From the NCBI GenBank assembly GCA_033060915.1, contig CM065384.1, forward strand, positions 10,815,001-10,879,000: a stretch of DNA of 64,000 nucleotides, read 5' to 3'. This document shows positions 1 to 10,394 of the stretch, in pieces. Below the pieces are notes generated by a model. It did no database searches, was not told the origin of the DNA, and worked only from the letters and a program-made list of their open reading frames with translations. The first letter of the stretch is position 1, and each line of letters begins with the position of its first letter. The position numbers and the translations under genes are program-made. This DNA comes from Euryodendron excelsum. Lineage: Eukaryota; Streptophyta; Magnoliopsida; Ericales; Pentaphylacaceae.

Positions 1-1028
1 GGCCCACCAAGGGCAAAACGGTCATTTTACACCGGGTTTGCCGGAGCTGACTCGGAATAATCTGGAAAGGTAGAGGAGGATTGAGAATACTATAAGAAGT
101 ACCCTCGGGAGGTTACCGGTTTGATACCCAGAGCCGGTGTGGTTCCCGGGGCGTTCGGATGCCTAGGGGCAAAATGGTCATCTTGACTGCAAAGTTTCGA
201 AAAAGGTCCAAAGGGCAGTTTGGTCATTTTCCACTGAAGTGGGCTAACAGACACTAGTGTTGACCTAGGTTTTGAGTGTTTCTACCACTCTGACGGCGGT
301 CGTTGTGACACAGGGGTTTGTTGGCAATTCCCTATATCAACCTATTTGTGAGTATTTTCGCTATTCTAACAGTTTTGTGAGTAGTTTCGCTACTCGAACC
401 GTCTTGAGGAATAAACTATCTCGAGAGAGGGATTGGAAAAGGGTTTTACCACCTTCGAAAAGACGTGCCTCAAGGAATAAAATGTCTCGAGAGTGGGATT
501 GGAAAGGGGTCTTACCGTCTCTGAAAAGACGTGCCTGGGTTGGAACCATCTCGAGGAATAAACTGTCTTGAGAGAGGGATTGGAAAGGGGTCTTACCATC
601 TTCGAAAAGACGAGCCTGACTTGGAACCGTCTCGAGGAATAAACTGTCTCGAGAGAGGGATTGGAAAGGGGTCTTACCGTCTTTGAAAAGACGTGCTTGG
701 ATTGGAACCGTCTCGAGGAATAAACTGTCCCGAGAGAGGGATTGGAAAGGGGACTTACCGTCTTCGAAAAGAGGTGCCTGGATTGGAATCGTCTCAAGGA
801 ATAAACTGTCTCGAGAGAGGGGTTGGAGTTGGAATTGGAAAGAAACAATGCCCCCAAAGGGCCTTTTGGTCATTTTTCCTTTATTTGGGCCTGGTGGGCC
901 CATGAGGCGATGGACAGACAGGAGTTGGACTTAGAAAGTTGGTTTCGATAGGAATACGTCCACAATGACTTGAAAACAAGTCTGGACGGAATGTAGACTG
1001 CTGAGCGGTCAAAAATGGGGTGCTTACA
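1..1028 (-). mobile_element. Family T LTR, U3 part, cut by window edge
   Basis: The plus strand ends in a copy of the family T terminus (GGGGTGCTTACA at 1017-1028). In element sense, on the minus strand, this is the LTR start TGTAAGCACCCC. The rest lies left of the window, so solo LTR and full element cannot be told apart. The sequence matches U3 segments elsewhere in the window, for example 30290-31373 and 57600-58807, including the repeated phrase about 'ggggcaaaa(c/t)ggtcat'. The bases after it (GGGTT, 1029-1033) would be the target duplication; its partner is outside. No coding function: the long open frames here come from the 81-bp array. Confidence 0.85.
402..830. repeat. 81-bp tandem array inside a T-family U3
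   Basis: The phrase CTCGAGGAATAAACTGT or a close variant recurs at about 550, 631, 712 and 793, exactly 81 bases apart. A shorter degenerate unit precedes it from about 402. Each unit holds CTCGAGAGAGGGATTGGAAA and a TCTTCGAAAAGA-type inverted repeat. Because 81 is a multiple of three, frames on both strands stay open across the array and give repetitive 27-residue 'proteins' that I do not treat as genes. Related but shorter arrays lie in other T U3 regions (58390-58620 and about 20440-20780). Confidence 0.9.
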
Positions 1029-2910
1029 GGGTTGAACTAGGGTTTAGGCATCCTAGGACTTAGGTAACTTAGGGTTTAAGCATGCAATTAAAAGTTTGAT
1101 TTTAGAATAGTTCGAATTAGGAAAGTTTTAAATTGGGAAAGCGCCAAATTAGAAAAGTTCTATTTTTGGAAAATTTTGATTTAAGAAAGATTTGAATTTA
1201 AAATTTGGAAAGTTGGGATTTGGAAAGATTTGATTTAAGAAGAATTGAATTTGGAAAGTCAAGTTTGAAAAGGTTTTGCCTAGGTTTGAGGTAACTTGGG
1301 ATTTAAGCAATCCTAGGACCTAGGGTTCATGCAATGCAGCTGAATTGGAAAGATTGGATTTCAATTAAAAAAGAAAAGTTTTGAAATTAAGAAATATTTC
1401 ACATTAGAAAAAATTGGAATTAGGAAAGATTTGATTTGACTTGAAATTTGAAAGCTTTAGTTTTGGAAATCTATCATTTTTTATGTGACTTTTGAATTAC
1501 GAAATCCATGATTTCATGTAGAAAATGATTTTCCAAATCTATGATTTGATGCAATTAGGAAGCCATGATTTTATGTTCAAAGATTGGTTTTCAAAATTTA
1601 GGGTTTCCTGAACATGGACTCTAGGGAAGATTTGATTTCAAGACGACGAGTTTTTAGAAAGGAAATCTTTGAGAAGAATTTTGAGGAAGTGGATTTGCAA
1701 AACTATTTTAGAAAGGTATGAATATAGACTTTTGAAAGTCTCTTTAATATCACACCTTCCTAAAATGATTCTAAACATGAGAAGACTAGAACCATTCTAG
1801 GGCTGTGATTTTGATAACAACTAGGGTTTGAAACCCTGATATGGACTTTGATGGTCTCATTGAATGTAACACTTTTCTAAAATAACCCTAGCCATGGAAT
1901 TGCTAAAATCACCTTAGAGTTGTGATTTTTTTGAAAAATAATGTAAGATTTGAACCCAAAATTGGACCTTGATGGTCATATTGAATATTACACTTTCCTA
2001 AAACAAACCTAACCATGGAATGGCTAGAATCATCTTAGGGTTGTTGTTTTGAAAACAACTTTGAAAGAAAATTTTTTGAATGAAAGTTTTGAAACCAACC
2101 TTTAATGCAAGCTTGAAAACACCTTTGAATGCATGATTGTGATAGCAACAATACAATAGGGACAAGAACATATAAGGTTAGGCTGCACCGCATAATCAAG
2201 AGGGCTGGACCCACACTATCTTAGGTTGAACTCTCAGAAAATCCCTGACATGGTGATTCCCTCCAAGGCCTTCTTAGGAATGAACTGGGAGGTCCCTTAT
2301 TTCAAGCATGTAAGAAGAGGAGGTAGAAGATGGGAATTAAAACATAGAATAGTCTAAGTAGACTAAAAGCAAGAAGAGAGAGAGGGGAATTACATAAAAG
2401 TAAATAGAACCCTACTTTGTCTTCTCCTTTAGTTGAATGCTTCAATGGAGGACTTAATTGAACTTGAGAGACCTTAAAGAGCTTTGAAGGGGCTGCACTT
2501 GGCCTTCAATGGAGCTTGGAAGTTTATGTGTATGGATTAGGGTTTGAGTGTAGAAGGCTAGAACTTGGGAGAACCTTGAGAGAATTAGGGTTTTTGGAGT
2601 AACTCAAAGTTTGTTTTTAGAAAGGCAGAGTTTTTGGAGCAATTTTATGGATCCAGAATATGTAGAGGGACGGCCTGTATTTATAAGCAACCCAAAATCC
2701 CACTTGGCACCTTTTGTAGTGGTTCTAGGCCAAAATTTGGCATGATGCCACTACAAGTGGTGCCACTCCCTTAGGAAACTTGTTAGGGTGACAAAGATTT
2801 GGACATAAGCCAGAAGATTTGGGTGCTTGTCCTAGTGACTGCGATGTAAGTTTTGGCCTAGCTTCACTATGAGTGATTCTAGAAAGTCTGAGAATGATCT
2901 GAAAGGTTCT
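1029..2910 (-). mobile_element. Old T-family LTR (L0), first fragment
   Basis: This is interior LTR sequence of family T, subtype A, in minus orientation. It has the 'aggaaagtttgaaattagg' AT-rich U5-type stretch (1080-2100), a degenerate copy of the hairpin/'ataatcaagggggcc' block (2190-2290) and a TATA segment. The region 2690-2790 contains decayed GGC(A/G)CC inverted repeats. It continues after E2 at 47411-47498. It is the most diverged T LTR seen and the landing site of E2 and of the chromovirus. No coding potential seen. Confidence 0.8.
2677..2685 (-). promoter_or_regulatory. TATA box of LTR L0
   Basis: Minus-strand TATAAATAC. It sits just downstream, in element sense, of the decayed inverted repeats, as in all other T LTRs of the window. 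Confidence 0.6.
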
Positions 2911-3408
2911 TGTCGTGCCTAGATTTTTCGCACTCGAGCAATACACACACAAGCGAGAAAAATATTGTACTCTCTCGTTAGAACTCATTCTCCTAGAAGA
3001 ATGAGTGCAACTAGGTTTGAATTGAAAATTGATTTGAATAAAGGGCTTTTGGGAAAAAATTTGGAGTCGCCACCTAATTTGATTAAGGTGAGTTAGGTCA
3101 CCTAAAAACTAAGCATAATCCGAAGACTACACTTACGGTTTTCAAAAAATGATTTTGGAAAACATCCTCAAGAGAGAGTTTTTAGGAAAACAAGTTATTT
3201 AGCAACCTTTGAAAAATATTTAAGCCCTTTTTAGAAAAATAACTCCGTTTTTGGTCTTTCAAAAATAGTGATCCTAGGTTCGGAGGTTGGTTACGTGTAG
3301 GGAAGACGCACTAAGCCATCATCCTACCCCGCCCTTGCGATACCTATATGTCTATTCACCCTAGATTCACCTATGAAAATCTTCAACTAACAAATGTCCA
3401 ATCTTATC
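2911..3408 (-). mobile_element. E2 3' LTR, outer piece
   Basis: Starts TGTCGTGCC on plus (element-sense end GGCACGACA) and runs to the E1 insertion. It is collinear with 42693-43187 of the other LTR of E2. It resumes at 27123 after E1. Confidence 0.9.
3404..3408. repeat. Target-site duplication of E1, left copy
   Basis: TTATC here and CTATC at 27118-27122 flank E1. The uninterrupted target is visible in the other E2 LTR at about 43180-43192 ('caatcctatccacttt'). Confidence 0.8.
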
Positions 3409-4799
3409 TGTCGCACCTCGGTTTTTAGGTGTCCAAGGTCCTTTCGGCTTGGAGACAAAAAGCACGGAACTCTGCCACTAGAACTCATCCTCCTAGAAGG
3501 ACAAGTGCGACTAGGTTTGAAAATTGGTTTGACTAAGGGCATTTCAGAAAAGTAGGAGTCGCCACCTAACTTGATTAAGGTGAGTTAGGGCACCTAAAAC
3601 TAAGTGTTAATCCAAAGATTAAACTTAGGATTTTTTGGAAAATGTTTTGAAAACTCCCTTAAGAGAGGGTTTTTAAGAAAATAGGTTGTTTGGCAACCTT
3701 GGGAAAGATTTAAGTCCTTTTGGAAAATAACTTCATTTTGGTCATTTGAAAACATAAATCTATGGTTCGGGGGTTGATTACGTGTAGGAAAGATATCCTA
3801 AGATCATCACCCTACCCCGCCCTTTTGGTACTTACATGTCTAATCACCCTTTGTTCACTCACTACAATAACCGGTTACCATTGTCCACTTAATATCCACT
3901 TTAGAATTTTTTAAATAGGGTTTAGTCATCACTTTTCGGATTGATGATGCATGATACAAGTTTTTGGAAGAAGTTTGAAAATAATGGGGGTTTTGGAAGA
4001 CTTTAGAATAGAAATTTTGAATTGATTGGAATTTTTGAAAAAGGAATTGGAGTTAAAACACAAGTTATGACTGCACCATTCTAGGTTGCCTACGTATCCC
4101 ACTTGGCGAGAATCAGGACAATCGTAGTTCGGGCAAGAGCCCGATGGAAAATAGGCACATTAGGGCCTTTGAAAAAATTTAAGACACTTTGAGGTCTTTG
4201 GAAAAGTTTAAGACACTTTGAAGTCTTTAAAAAGTTTAAGACACTTGGAGGTCTTAGGAAGTTGAAAACACTTTGTGGTCTTGGAAGTTGAAGACTCTTT
4301 ATGGTCTTGAAAGTTTTGACTTGAAATTGGATGGTGGAGTGTTTTGAAATTGTTTTTGAATTAACTTAAGGGAGTTTTGGAAAAATACTTTGACATAACT
4401 CAAGAGAACTTGAAAATGTTTTTTGAAGTCTTGTTTTGCAAACCTTGGAGGCATGACTTTAGAATGTTTTGATGAATTAGTTTTTGAAAGTGGTTTTTGG
4501 AAATGGATAAGGGTTAGGAATCCTAATATGGACAACCTTAGAGGTTGTTCTTGATTTATCACTTTTCCTTAGAATCCCTAACCATGAGAGAGCTAGGGAC
4601 ACCTTAGGTTTGTGACCTTTTGAAAACATTTTAGGAAACGCCTTGAAGGTGGAGTGTAAGTACATTTGAAGAGTTTATGGAGTTGGTTTTTATTTTTGAC
4701 ATCAAGAGAGTAGGAGGTTTTGGAAAAATAGGTTATGAGAATAGTTTAAAATTGAATGATCATTTAGAAAAGAGTTCAAGAGTTAGAACCTTGAAGTGT

Positions 4800-5095
4800 A
4801 CAAACCTAGGTTGGGTTGGCCTAGGGTTAGGGGTGACCTAAGGTTAACTAACTTAGGTTGGTTTAACCTAGGGTTAAGATGACCTATGGTTAGCTAACTA
4901 AGGTTAGGTTAACCTAAGGTTAAGGTGACCTAGGGTTACCTGACTAGGGTATGGTTAACCTAAGGTTAGGATGACCTAGGGTTAGGTTAATCTAAGGTGA
5001 GTGGACTAGGGTCAAGTTAACCTAGGGTTGGACAACTAGGGTCAAGTTAACCTAGGGTTGGTCAACTAGGGCCAAGTTAACCTAGGGTTGGATTG
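4800..5095. repeat. About 30-bp minisatellite in subtype B LTR
   Basis: Degenerate tandem units of the type AACCTAGGGTTGGTCAACTA with AGGGTCAAGTT. The same array lies at 18500-18800 (other E1 LTR) and, inverted, at 50755-51110 (solo LTR). It superficially resembles telomere sequence but the period is about 30, not 7. Confidence 0.85.
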
Positions 5096-5894
5096 GAAAA
5101 TGGTTTTGAAAATTGGTTTGATGCACTTTTGGAAAGAGCTTTGAAAAACAAGACATGTTATGCAATGGAATTTGGTGGACAACCCTTTTAAAGATCATTT
5201 CTGTGAAAATTTTTACTCTAGCCAAGAGTATGGTTTATATGGTTGGTGTTTGGAGACCATTCCAAGGAAGGTTTCCTCATGGCCATTGTAACCTTTATCT
5301 TGACAAGAGTGGGGATTTCAAAGATCAACATGATGATGGCAACTTTTGGAAAATTATTTTTGATGCAAAGATGGAGAGAATGCATTTTTGAAAATCATCT
5401 TTTGAGAAGGATTTTGAAAACTATTTTTCAAGCTAACCATCCCATCAATAGAGGGTCCATATGGCCAAACAAAAGGGAGACCACTCAAGAGAGGGTTCCA
5501 TAGGGCCATTCCAACCACTACACTTAAAAGAATGGAAATATTGAAAATTAGAGAATTAGAAAGCAATCCTTATGCAAGTTAAAATGTCATGATGCCAAAG
5601 TGAGAGTTAGGGGATTAGTAGGGAACTCTCTAAGGCATGATTTCTATGGTCTTATCTTAGGCTTCAAGGAGACAACTCTTGGAACCATTTTCGAAAGAAA
5701 TATAGAGCTTGGAAATGGCATGAAAATAAGAGCAATGTAAGTATTGTAGAATATGACAATAAGCATAAAATAAAGCCAAGCATACAAGACATGACAAAAA
5801 TAGTGATATGCAAGGGGTCATGACCACATATAAGGCTTTTAGGCTACACCATATAAATAAGGGGCTCTTAGGCCATACCATCTCAAAGTAGGCT

Positions 5895-5927
5895 AGTGAG
5901 AGGTCCCCCTACAGGGTAGCTCTCACT
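5895..5927 (-). other. Conserved R/U5 hairpin, subtype B form
   Basis: Arms AGTGAGAG (5895-5902) and CTCTCACT (5920-5927) pair perfectly. The loop in element sense is CTACCCTGTAGGGGGAC, containing the family core C(A/T)CCxTGTxGGGGG. It lies about 410-450 nt downstream of the TATA box, so inside the transcript. Related hairpins: 19602-19634 and 49918-49950 (same arm type), 22448-22494, 29276-29321, 45343-45388 and 56491-56537 (different arms). Confidence 0.7.
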
Positions 5928-6337
5928 TGCTTTCTTCTAAGCATGATCTAAGAGCTCTCTTGGCTCAAGCATGCAAGAATGGGGGGGTTGTAGATTGGGA
6001 TTAAAATAGAGAATAGCCTAAGTAGGCTAGGAGGGAGAAGAGAATAGTGGGAGAAGACACAAATGTAGAAGGGATACCACCTTTTGCCTTCAACACACTT
6101 GTAGTCTTCAAAAGATGCTTTGATTGGAGCTTGGATGACTTCAAGAGGGCTTGAGGGGTTGGAATGGAGTTTGTAATGGTGTATAAGGCTTTGTTGGTGA
6201 AGTGTATAGGCTTGAGAGAGGTAGAATCTAGCCTAAGTGTTGGAGGGGTGGAATATATGTAAAGATTCGAGGTTCTGGGGCAGTTTTGGCAGAGCTTCGC
6301 ATCAATTTCGGAGATAAAATATGCAAAGGGTGGTCTA

Positions 6338-6346
6338 GTATTTATA
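6338..6346 (-). promoter_or_regulatory. TATA box of E1 3' LTR
   Basis: Minus-strand TATAAATAC preceded (element sense) by the inverted repeat GCGCATGTAGCACATGCGC-type at 6367-6390. Confidence 0.7.
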
Positions 6347-6366
6347 GGCAATCTGGAACAGGTCTG

Positions 6367-6530
6367 GCGCATGTGCTACATGCGCCTGGCCAAAATTTGA
6401 CCTGGCGCATGTAGGAGCTAGAATGACACGTGGCACCCTGTGTACTGGTTAAATCTCGACTGTTGATTGAAATTTGGTCGATCTGATCAAAATTTGAGTG
6501 CATGTAGCATACACTCCATCACCGGGACGG
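6367..6530 (-). promoter_or_regulatory. Subtype B promoter inverted repeats
   Basis: Several imperfect palindromes lie upstream of the TATA box in element sense: GGCGCATGTGCTACATGCGCC at about 6366-6386, GGCGCATGTAG at about 6404, and GAGTGCATGTAGCATACACTC near 6497-6517. The same motif type occurs inside E1 at 8430-8550, before the antisense ORF. Confidence 0.6.
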
Positions 6531-8094
6531 TTTGTCCAAACTTTGCCTCGATGATTGAGCCAACCAGGAAGGTTTCGGGGGAATCGGTTGCACTCACGGT
6601 GTTCTCTTGAGGTTTCTCGTGGACGTTCATGTTTTTGAAAAGTTTGAATTATGTTTAGAAATGCGGGATATCATCTCGGGAAGTGTGCATAAAAGAGCAT
6701 TTTTGGGGAGCGTCTGTGATACGCTCCGAGGGTGTTCAAAAGTGGTTGTTTTTGTATTGTGTGATCGAGGCCTTCGGGAAGCGATCTTTTCGATTGTACC
6801 GTACCGATGGAAAGTACTATGGAAATACTTTCGGGAATTCCCAGATTTACGCATTTTTTAGGTCGTTAGACTGTGCTTTTTAATCAGGGAATTGGAGAAA
6901 AAGCCAACCTCGGCGCAGTGTCTGTGAGACGCTCTCGGGGTTGTCGAAAGTAGTAGTGTTGCCACCGTGCGATGAGGGGCTTTAGGGAGCGATCTATCAG
7001 ATCGAGCTGTACCGATGGAAAGATCTGTGGATGAACTTTTAGGAGTTCCTTGATTTACGCTTTTCTCAAGTCATTTGACGATGCGTTATAATTGGGGAAT
7101 CGTGGAGAAGAGACAATTTAGGTGGAGCGTCTACGAGACGCTCTAGGGAACTTTATCGAGTCATGAGTGTTTAGCATTGTAAGGTCCTCTTCAGGTTAAA
7201 CAGGGGTGTGCGGCAAGACCCTTTGTTCAAAATCTTTAGACTAGTGTTATTTTGGGACGTGTTCAGGCCGTTAGGGGCAAAATGGTCATCTTGACCGGGT
7301 TTGGTCGAAAATGGTTTGGAATGGTTTGGTGTGTCGTGTCAAATGTACTAGGTCATTCAGGGATGGTTTCAGGAGAGTCTTTCACTGTTCGGTGGGGTTG
7401 TGCAGTGTTGGGATGTTCAGGAGTAAAACGGTCATTTTGACCGAGGTTAACCGGAATGAGACCGAAATCGGACCGGAAGGCGTGTGGAGTACGCCTAACA
7501 GTTTAGTAACACTTTGGGAGTGGGGATTTACCGTTTTAAGGGATTTTAAACTTTCTCAAGACATGCCTGGAGGCCCTAGGGGTAGGTTTGGTCATTGTTC
7601 ACCGAGTCGGGCTAGCAGGCGCTAGTGTTGACCTAGGTGTTGGTTCTCGAGACCACCCGGTCTTGGAAAACTACCTGTGCGGTGTTGGTCTCTAAGAACG
7701 CCCGGTTTTAGAGAGCTACCTATAGGGGTGGTGTTGGTTCCTGAGAACGCCTGGTCCCAGAAAGCTACCTGTAAGGGTGGTGTCGGTCTCTGAGAATGCC
7801 CAGTCTTGGGGAACTACCAAATAACAAACATTCTACATTGGCAGGCTAGCTGGCACCAAAAGTGAACCGTTTGGAATTTGATGAGGTGCTGGTCCCTGAG
7901 ATCGCCCAATCCCGGGAAGCTACCTGGAATAATGGTGCTAATGGCTCCAACGGGTCCTTATGGGCCTGAGAAGCGACTAATTGGTTGGATTGGAGATCGA
8001 ATGGCTCGTCTAGAGCTTGCATGTGCTAAGTTGTTTGAAAACTAGACCCGGTTAAGCTAGAGAGTGTTGAGCGGGAAAAAATGGAGTGCTTACA

Positions 8095-8112
8095 GCTGCC
8101 CCTCTTTTTCTG
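8095..8112 (-). other. Polypurine tract of E1
   Basis: On the minus strand AGAAAAAGAGGGGCAGC directly precedes the 3' LTR start TGTAAGCACTCC. The same tract stands at 31374-31391 in E2. It is the expected primer site for plus-strand DNA synthesis. Confidence 0.85.
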
Positions 8113-8429
8113 TCTTTGCTTATTAAAGGCAGAAAAATAACAACGTAAGAATCCTTTTTTGGTCACGAGGCAATTGGAGGGACGATATGTTGGTGAGTTT
8201 GGAATGTGTTGGGACCCCTTGAAAGGTCACCGGTGGAAGGCTTTGAGATTCGAAAATTTTGAGCTTTGAGAGCTCCAATTGGGACTCGACTTGCCGGTTC
8301 TACCATGATTTGGTGCAGAACACTTGATCCTTGAAAGTTGTTTCTTTGGAAGCTTGTTTTCTGGCTTTTGGAAGCCTTGAAAATGGATTTGAATTTTAGG
8401 GGGGTTTGAAAATCGATTCTAGCAGGAAG

Positions 8430-8550
8430 CCGAATAGTCGAGCACATATAATACATGCGCATGACCTATTTAAACCTTAGCGCATATATCATATGCGCTC
8501 ATTGTGAATTTGTTCTAGCGCATCTGCTATATGCACCAGCCCGTGGGTAT
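8430..8550. promoter_or_regulatory. Internal copies of the subtype B inverted repeats
   Basis: Three copies of the LTR-type motif follow each other: CACATATAATACATGCGCATG near 8433, AGCGCATATATCATATGCGCT near 8480-8500, and AGCGCATCTGCTATATGCACC near 8516-8537. They end about 1.85 kb before the antisense ORF, and a TATTAAAA stretch follows at about 8548. A possible antisense promoter; inference only. Confidence 0.5.
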
Positions 8551-9499
8551 TAAAACAGAGCAGGTCGGGTGTCAGTGTTGCGTTTTTTGAGTTTTTGAGG
8601 TGGTTTGAGATTTTCTCTGAAGGATTTCGAAGGTTTTTGTTCGGGAATCGTTAGAGGAGTGTCGGGGGACATCGGGCACTCGCCGGAAACTATCATTGTC
8701 GCCAGATTCTAGCCGGAAAACTCGGTTTTTGCCGAAGAATTTGAAAGGTTAACTTTTGAAAATTTCTTTGATTTTGATGCATATATCCCCGTTTCTTGCA
8801 AATGATGTGTAATCCTATGTTTTAACATGTTTAAAACACAATGATTGGGTTATTTTTGTGAGTTGGTGGAGATTTAAGTGTGTTTTGGATAATATTTGAA
8901 TGTGTTTTGTGAAAGTGGGTTTCTTGCAGGACTCGAAGAATGGCCTCTACAAGCTTGGGTATTGACTGTTTGTGTGTGATTTTTGCACCGAGAATCTTAG
9001 AAAAATTTGTAGAATAACCATGTGAAATTTCATAATTTTCGAAAAAAATGTGAATTTTTGAATTTGTGAAATTACAAAAAATAGGAAAAATTGAAGAAAA
9101 TTATAAAACGTACTCCGTTGGGGGCCGAAAAATTGTAGAATGTTCTTGGAGAATTGTAATGACAATCTTGAGAGTTTTAAAGATTTTCGCAAAATTTTGG
9201 AAATAAAAATTTGACCGAAGGATTTAGAAAAATCGAAAGAATTACCCTAAAAATTGTGTTTGAGGAAGGAACCCGTGCTATGGAAGGCGGGGTTGCTCTG
9301 ATTTACGTGGTTGGGTGTTTGAAGTGTTTTGGATCGTACTTGTGACTTGTTAAATTTCGGGATGGTGACTTTTTAAGGCGAAACTCTGTCAAAAATTTTA
9401 ACATTTCACTTTAAAACTTTTCGATAAAGCAAATCCTTTTGAGAAAGGGGCTTTTGAGAGAGTGAGCCCGGAGAAATCCTAACTTTAGAGAAATTTTGA

Positions 9500-10130
9500 G
9501 GAGTGGGATTTTTGAAGGAGAAAACCTCGAAAAACCGGTTTTAGAAAATTGTGGAACAGGGCTTTTGAAGGTAAAATCCTGAGAAACCGTTAAACCTTTG
9601 AAATAAGACTTTTTGAGGGAAAAGTTTTGAAAACCATTACAAAATTTTTGAGCCAGGGTTTTTGAAGGAGAAAACCCGAGAAACTGATTTGAAATTTTAA
9701 AATAGGGTTTTTGAGGGGAAAACTCGGGAAACCGGTTTTAAAATTTTGAAATGAGACTTTTTGAGGAAAAAGTTTCAAAAACCGTTAGAAAATTTTTGAA
9801 CCAGGGTTTTTGAAAGAGAAAACCCGAGAAACCGGTTTTGAAATTTTGAAATGAGACTTTTTGAGGAAAAAGTTTCGAAAACCGTTAGAAAATTTTTGAA
9901 CCAAGGTTTTTGAAGGAGAAAACCCGAGAAACCGGTTTGAAATTTTGAAGTCAAACTTTTTGAGGGAAAAGCTTGAAAACCGTTAGAAAACTTTTGAACC
10001 ATGGCTTTTAAAGGAGAAAGGCCGAGAAATTGTTAAAGTCAAACTTTTTGAGGAAAAAGTTCAAAAAATCGTTAGAAAATTTTTGAACTAGTGCTTTTGA
10101 AGGAGAAAGCACGAGAAACCGTTGCAAAAA
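9500..10130. repeat. About 100-bp tandem array
   Basis: The phrase 'gaaccagggtttttgaaggagaaaacccgagaaaccg' or a variant recurs at about 9653, 9801, 9901, 9999 and 10088, mostly 98-100 bases apart, with one unit enlarged by about half. Open frames on the minus strand here only reflect the repeats. Confidence 0.85.
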
Positions 10131-10159
10131 AAAAAATTTTGAAATGAAACTAGATAGGA

Positions 10160-10320
10160 CCTTGACCCTCTTTTTTTTCCTCTTTCTTTTCTTTCTTTTT
10201 TTTCTCTTTTCCCTTTTTCTTGTCTGCTTTTTTTTTTTTCCTTTTTCTATATATATATATATATATTTTGTTCTTTTTTTGTTGTTGTTGTTGTTTTTTT
10301 TTTTTTTTTTTCATATATAT
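10160..10320. repeat. Pyrimidine tract with (TA)n and (GTT)n microsatellites
   Basis: Almost pure T with some C on plus, enclosing TATATATATATATATATAT (about 10247-10266) and GTTGTTGTTGTTGTT (about 10280-10295). It stands directly upstream of the antisense ORF start. Confidence 0.9.
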
Positions 10321-10394
10321 GCATCGATACATTCATCCTCGTACTTTTCATATACGGAGACTGACCGATTTCTGCATGTTGTCATTTTTTCAAG

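Larger units (their letters stand above)
3409..8094 (-). mobile_element. E1 3' LTR (subtype B)
   Basis: Plus strand TGTCGCACCTCG to TGGAGTGCTTACA. In element sense: U3 with about 50-bp 'ggtgttggttctcgagaccac' repeats (7630-7930), GCGCAT inverted repeats, TATA box at 6338-6346, transcribed R/U5 with a conserved hairpin at 5895-5927, a 30-bp minisatellite (4800-5095) and a long AT-rich U5. No genuine gene; a leader-length open frame at 6001-6372 is discussed in the findings. Confidence 0.9.
8551..10394. other. E1 internal noncoding region before the antisense ORF
   Basis: No gene seen. It contains GC-rich text with CGCCGG motifs (8640-8730), then T/A-rich DNA, the about 100-bp array at 9500-10130 and the pyrimidine-rich tract at 10160-10320. 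On the plus strand it would be the 5' leader of the antisense ORF. A 'tttcttgcag' acceptor-like site stands at about 8920-8930. Confidence 0.6.

Noticed and set aside
361..903. 180-residue open frame on minus and overlapping frames on both strands
   Set aside because: They only follow the in-phase 81-bp tandem array inside a U3; composition is 27-residue repeats and no family is recognised.
4800..5095. Telomere-like CCCTAG/TAACC repeats suggesting an interstitial telomere
   Set aside because: The period is about 30 bases and the array sits at the same place in three LTRs, so it is an LTR minisatellite.
9590..10002. Phe/Lys-rich open frames on minus
   Set aside because: Products of the about 100-bp tandem array; no start context and no known domain.
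10150..10332. Lys/Gln-rich minus-strand frame
   Set aside because: Reading of a pyrimidine tract and microsatellites.
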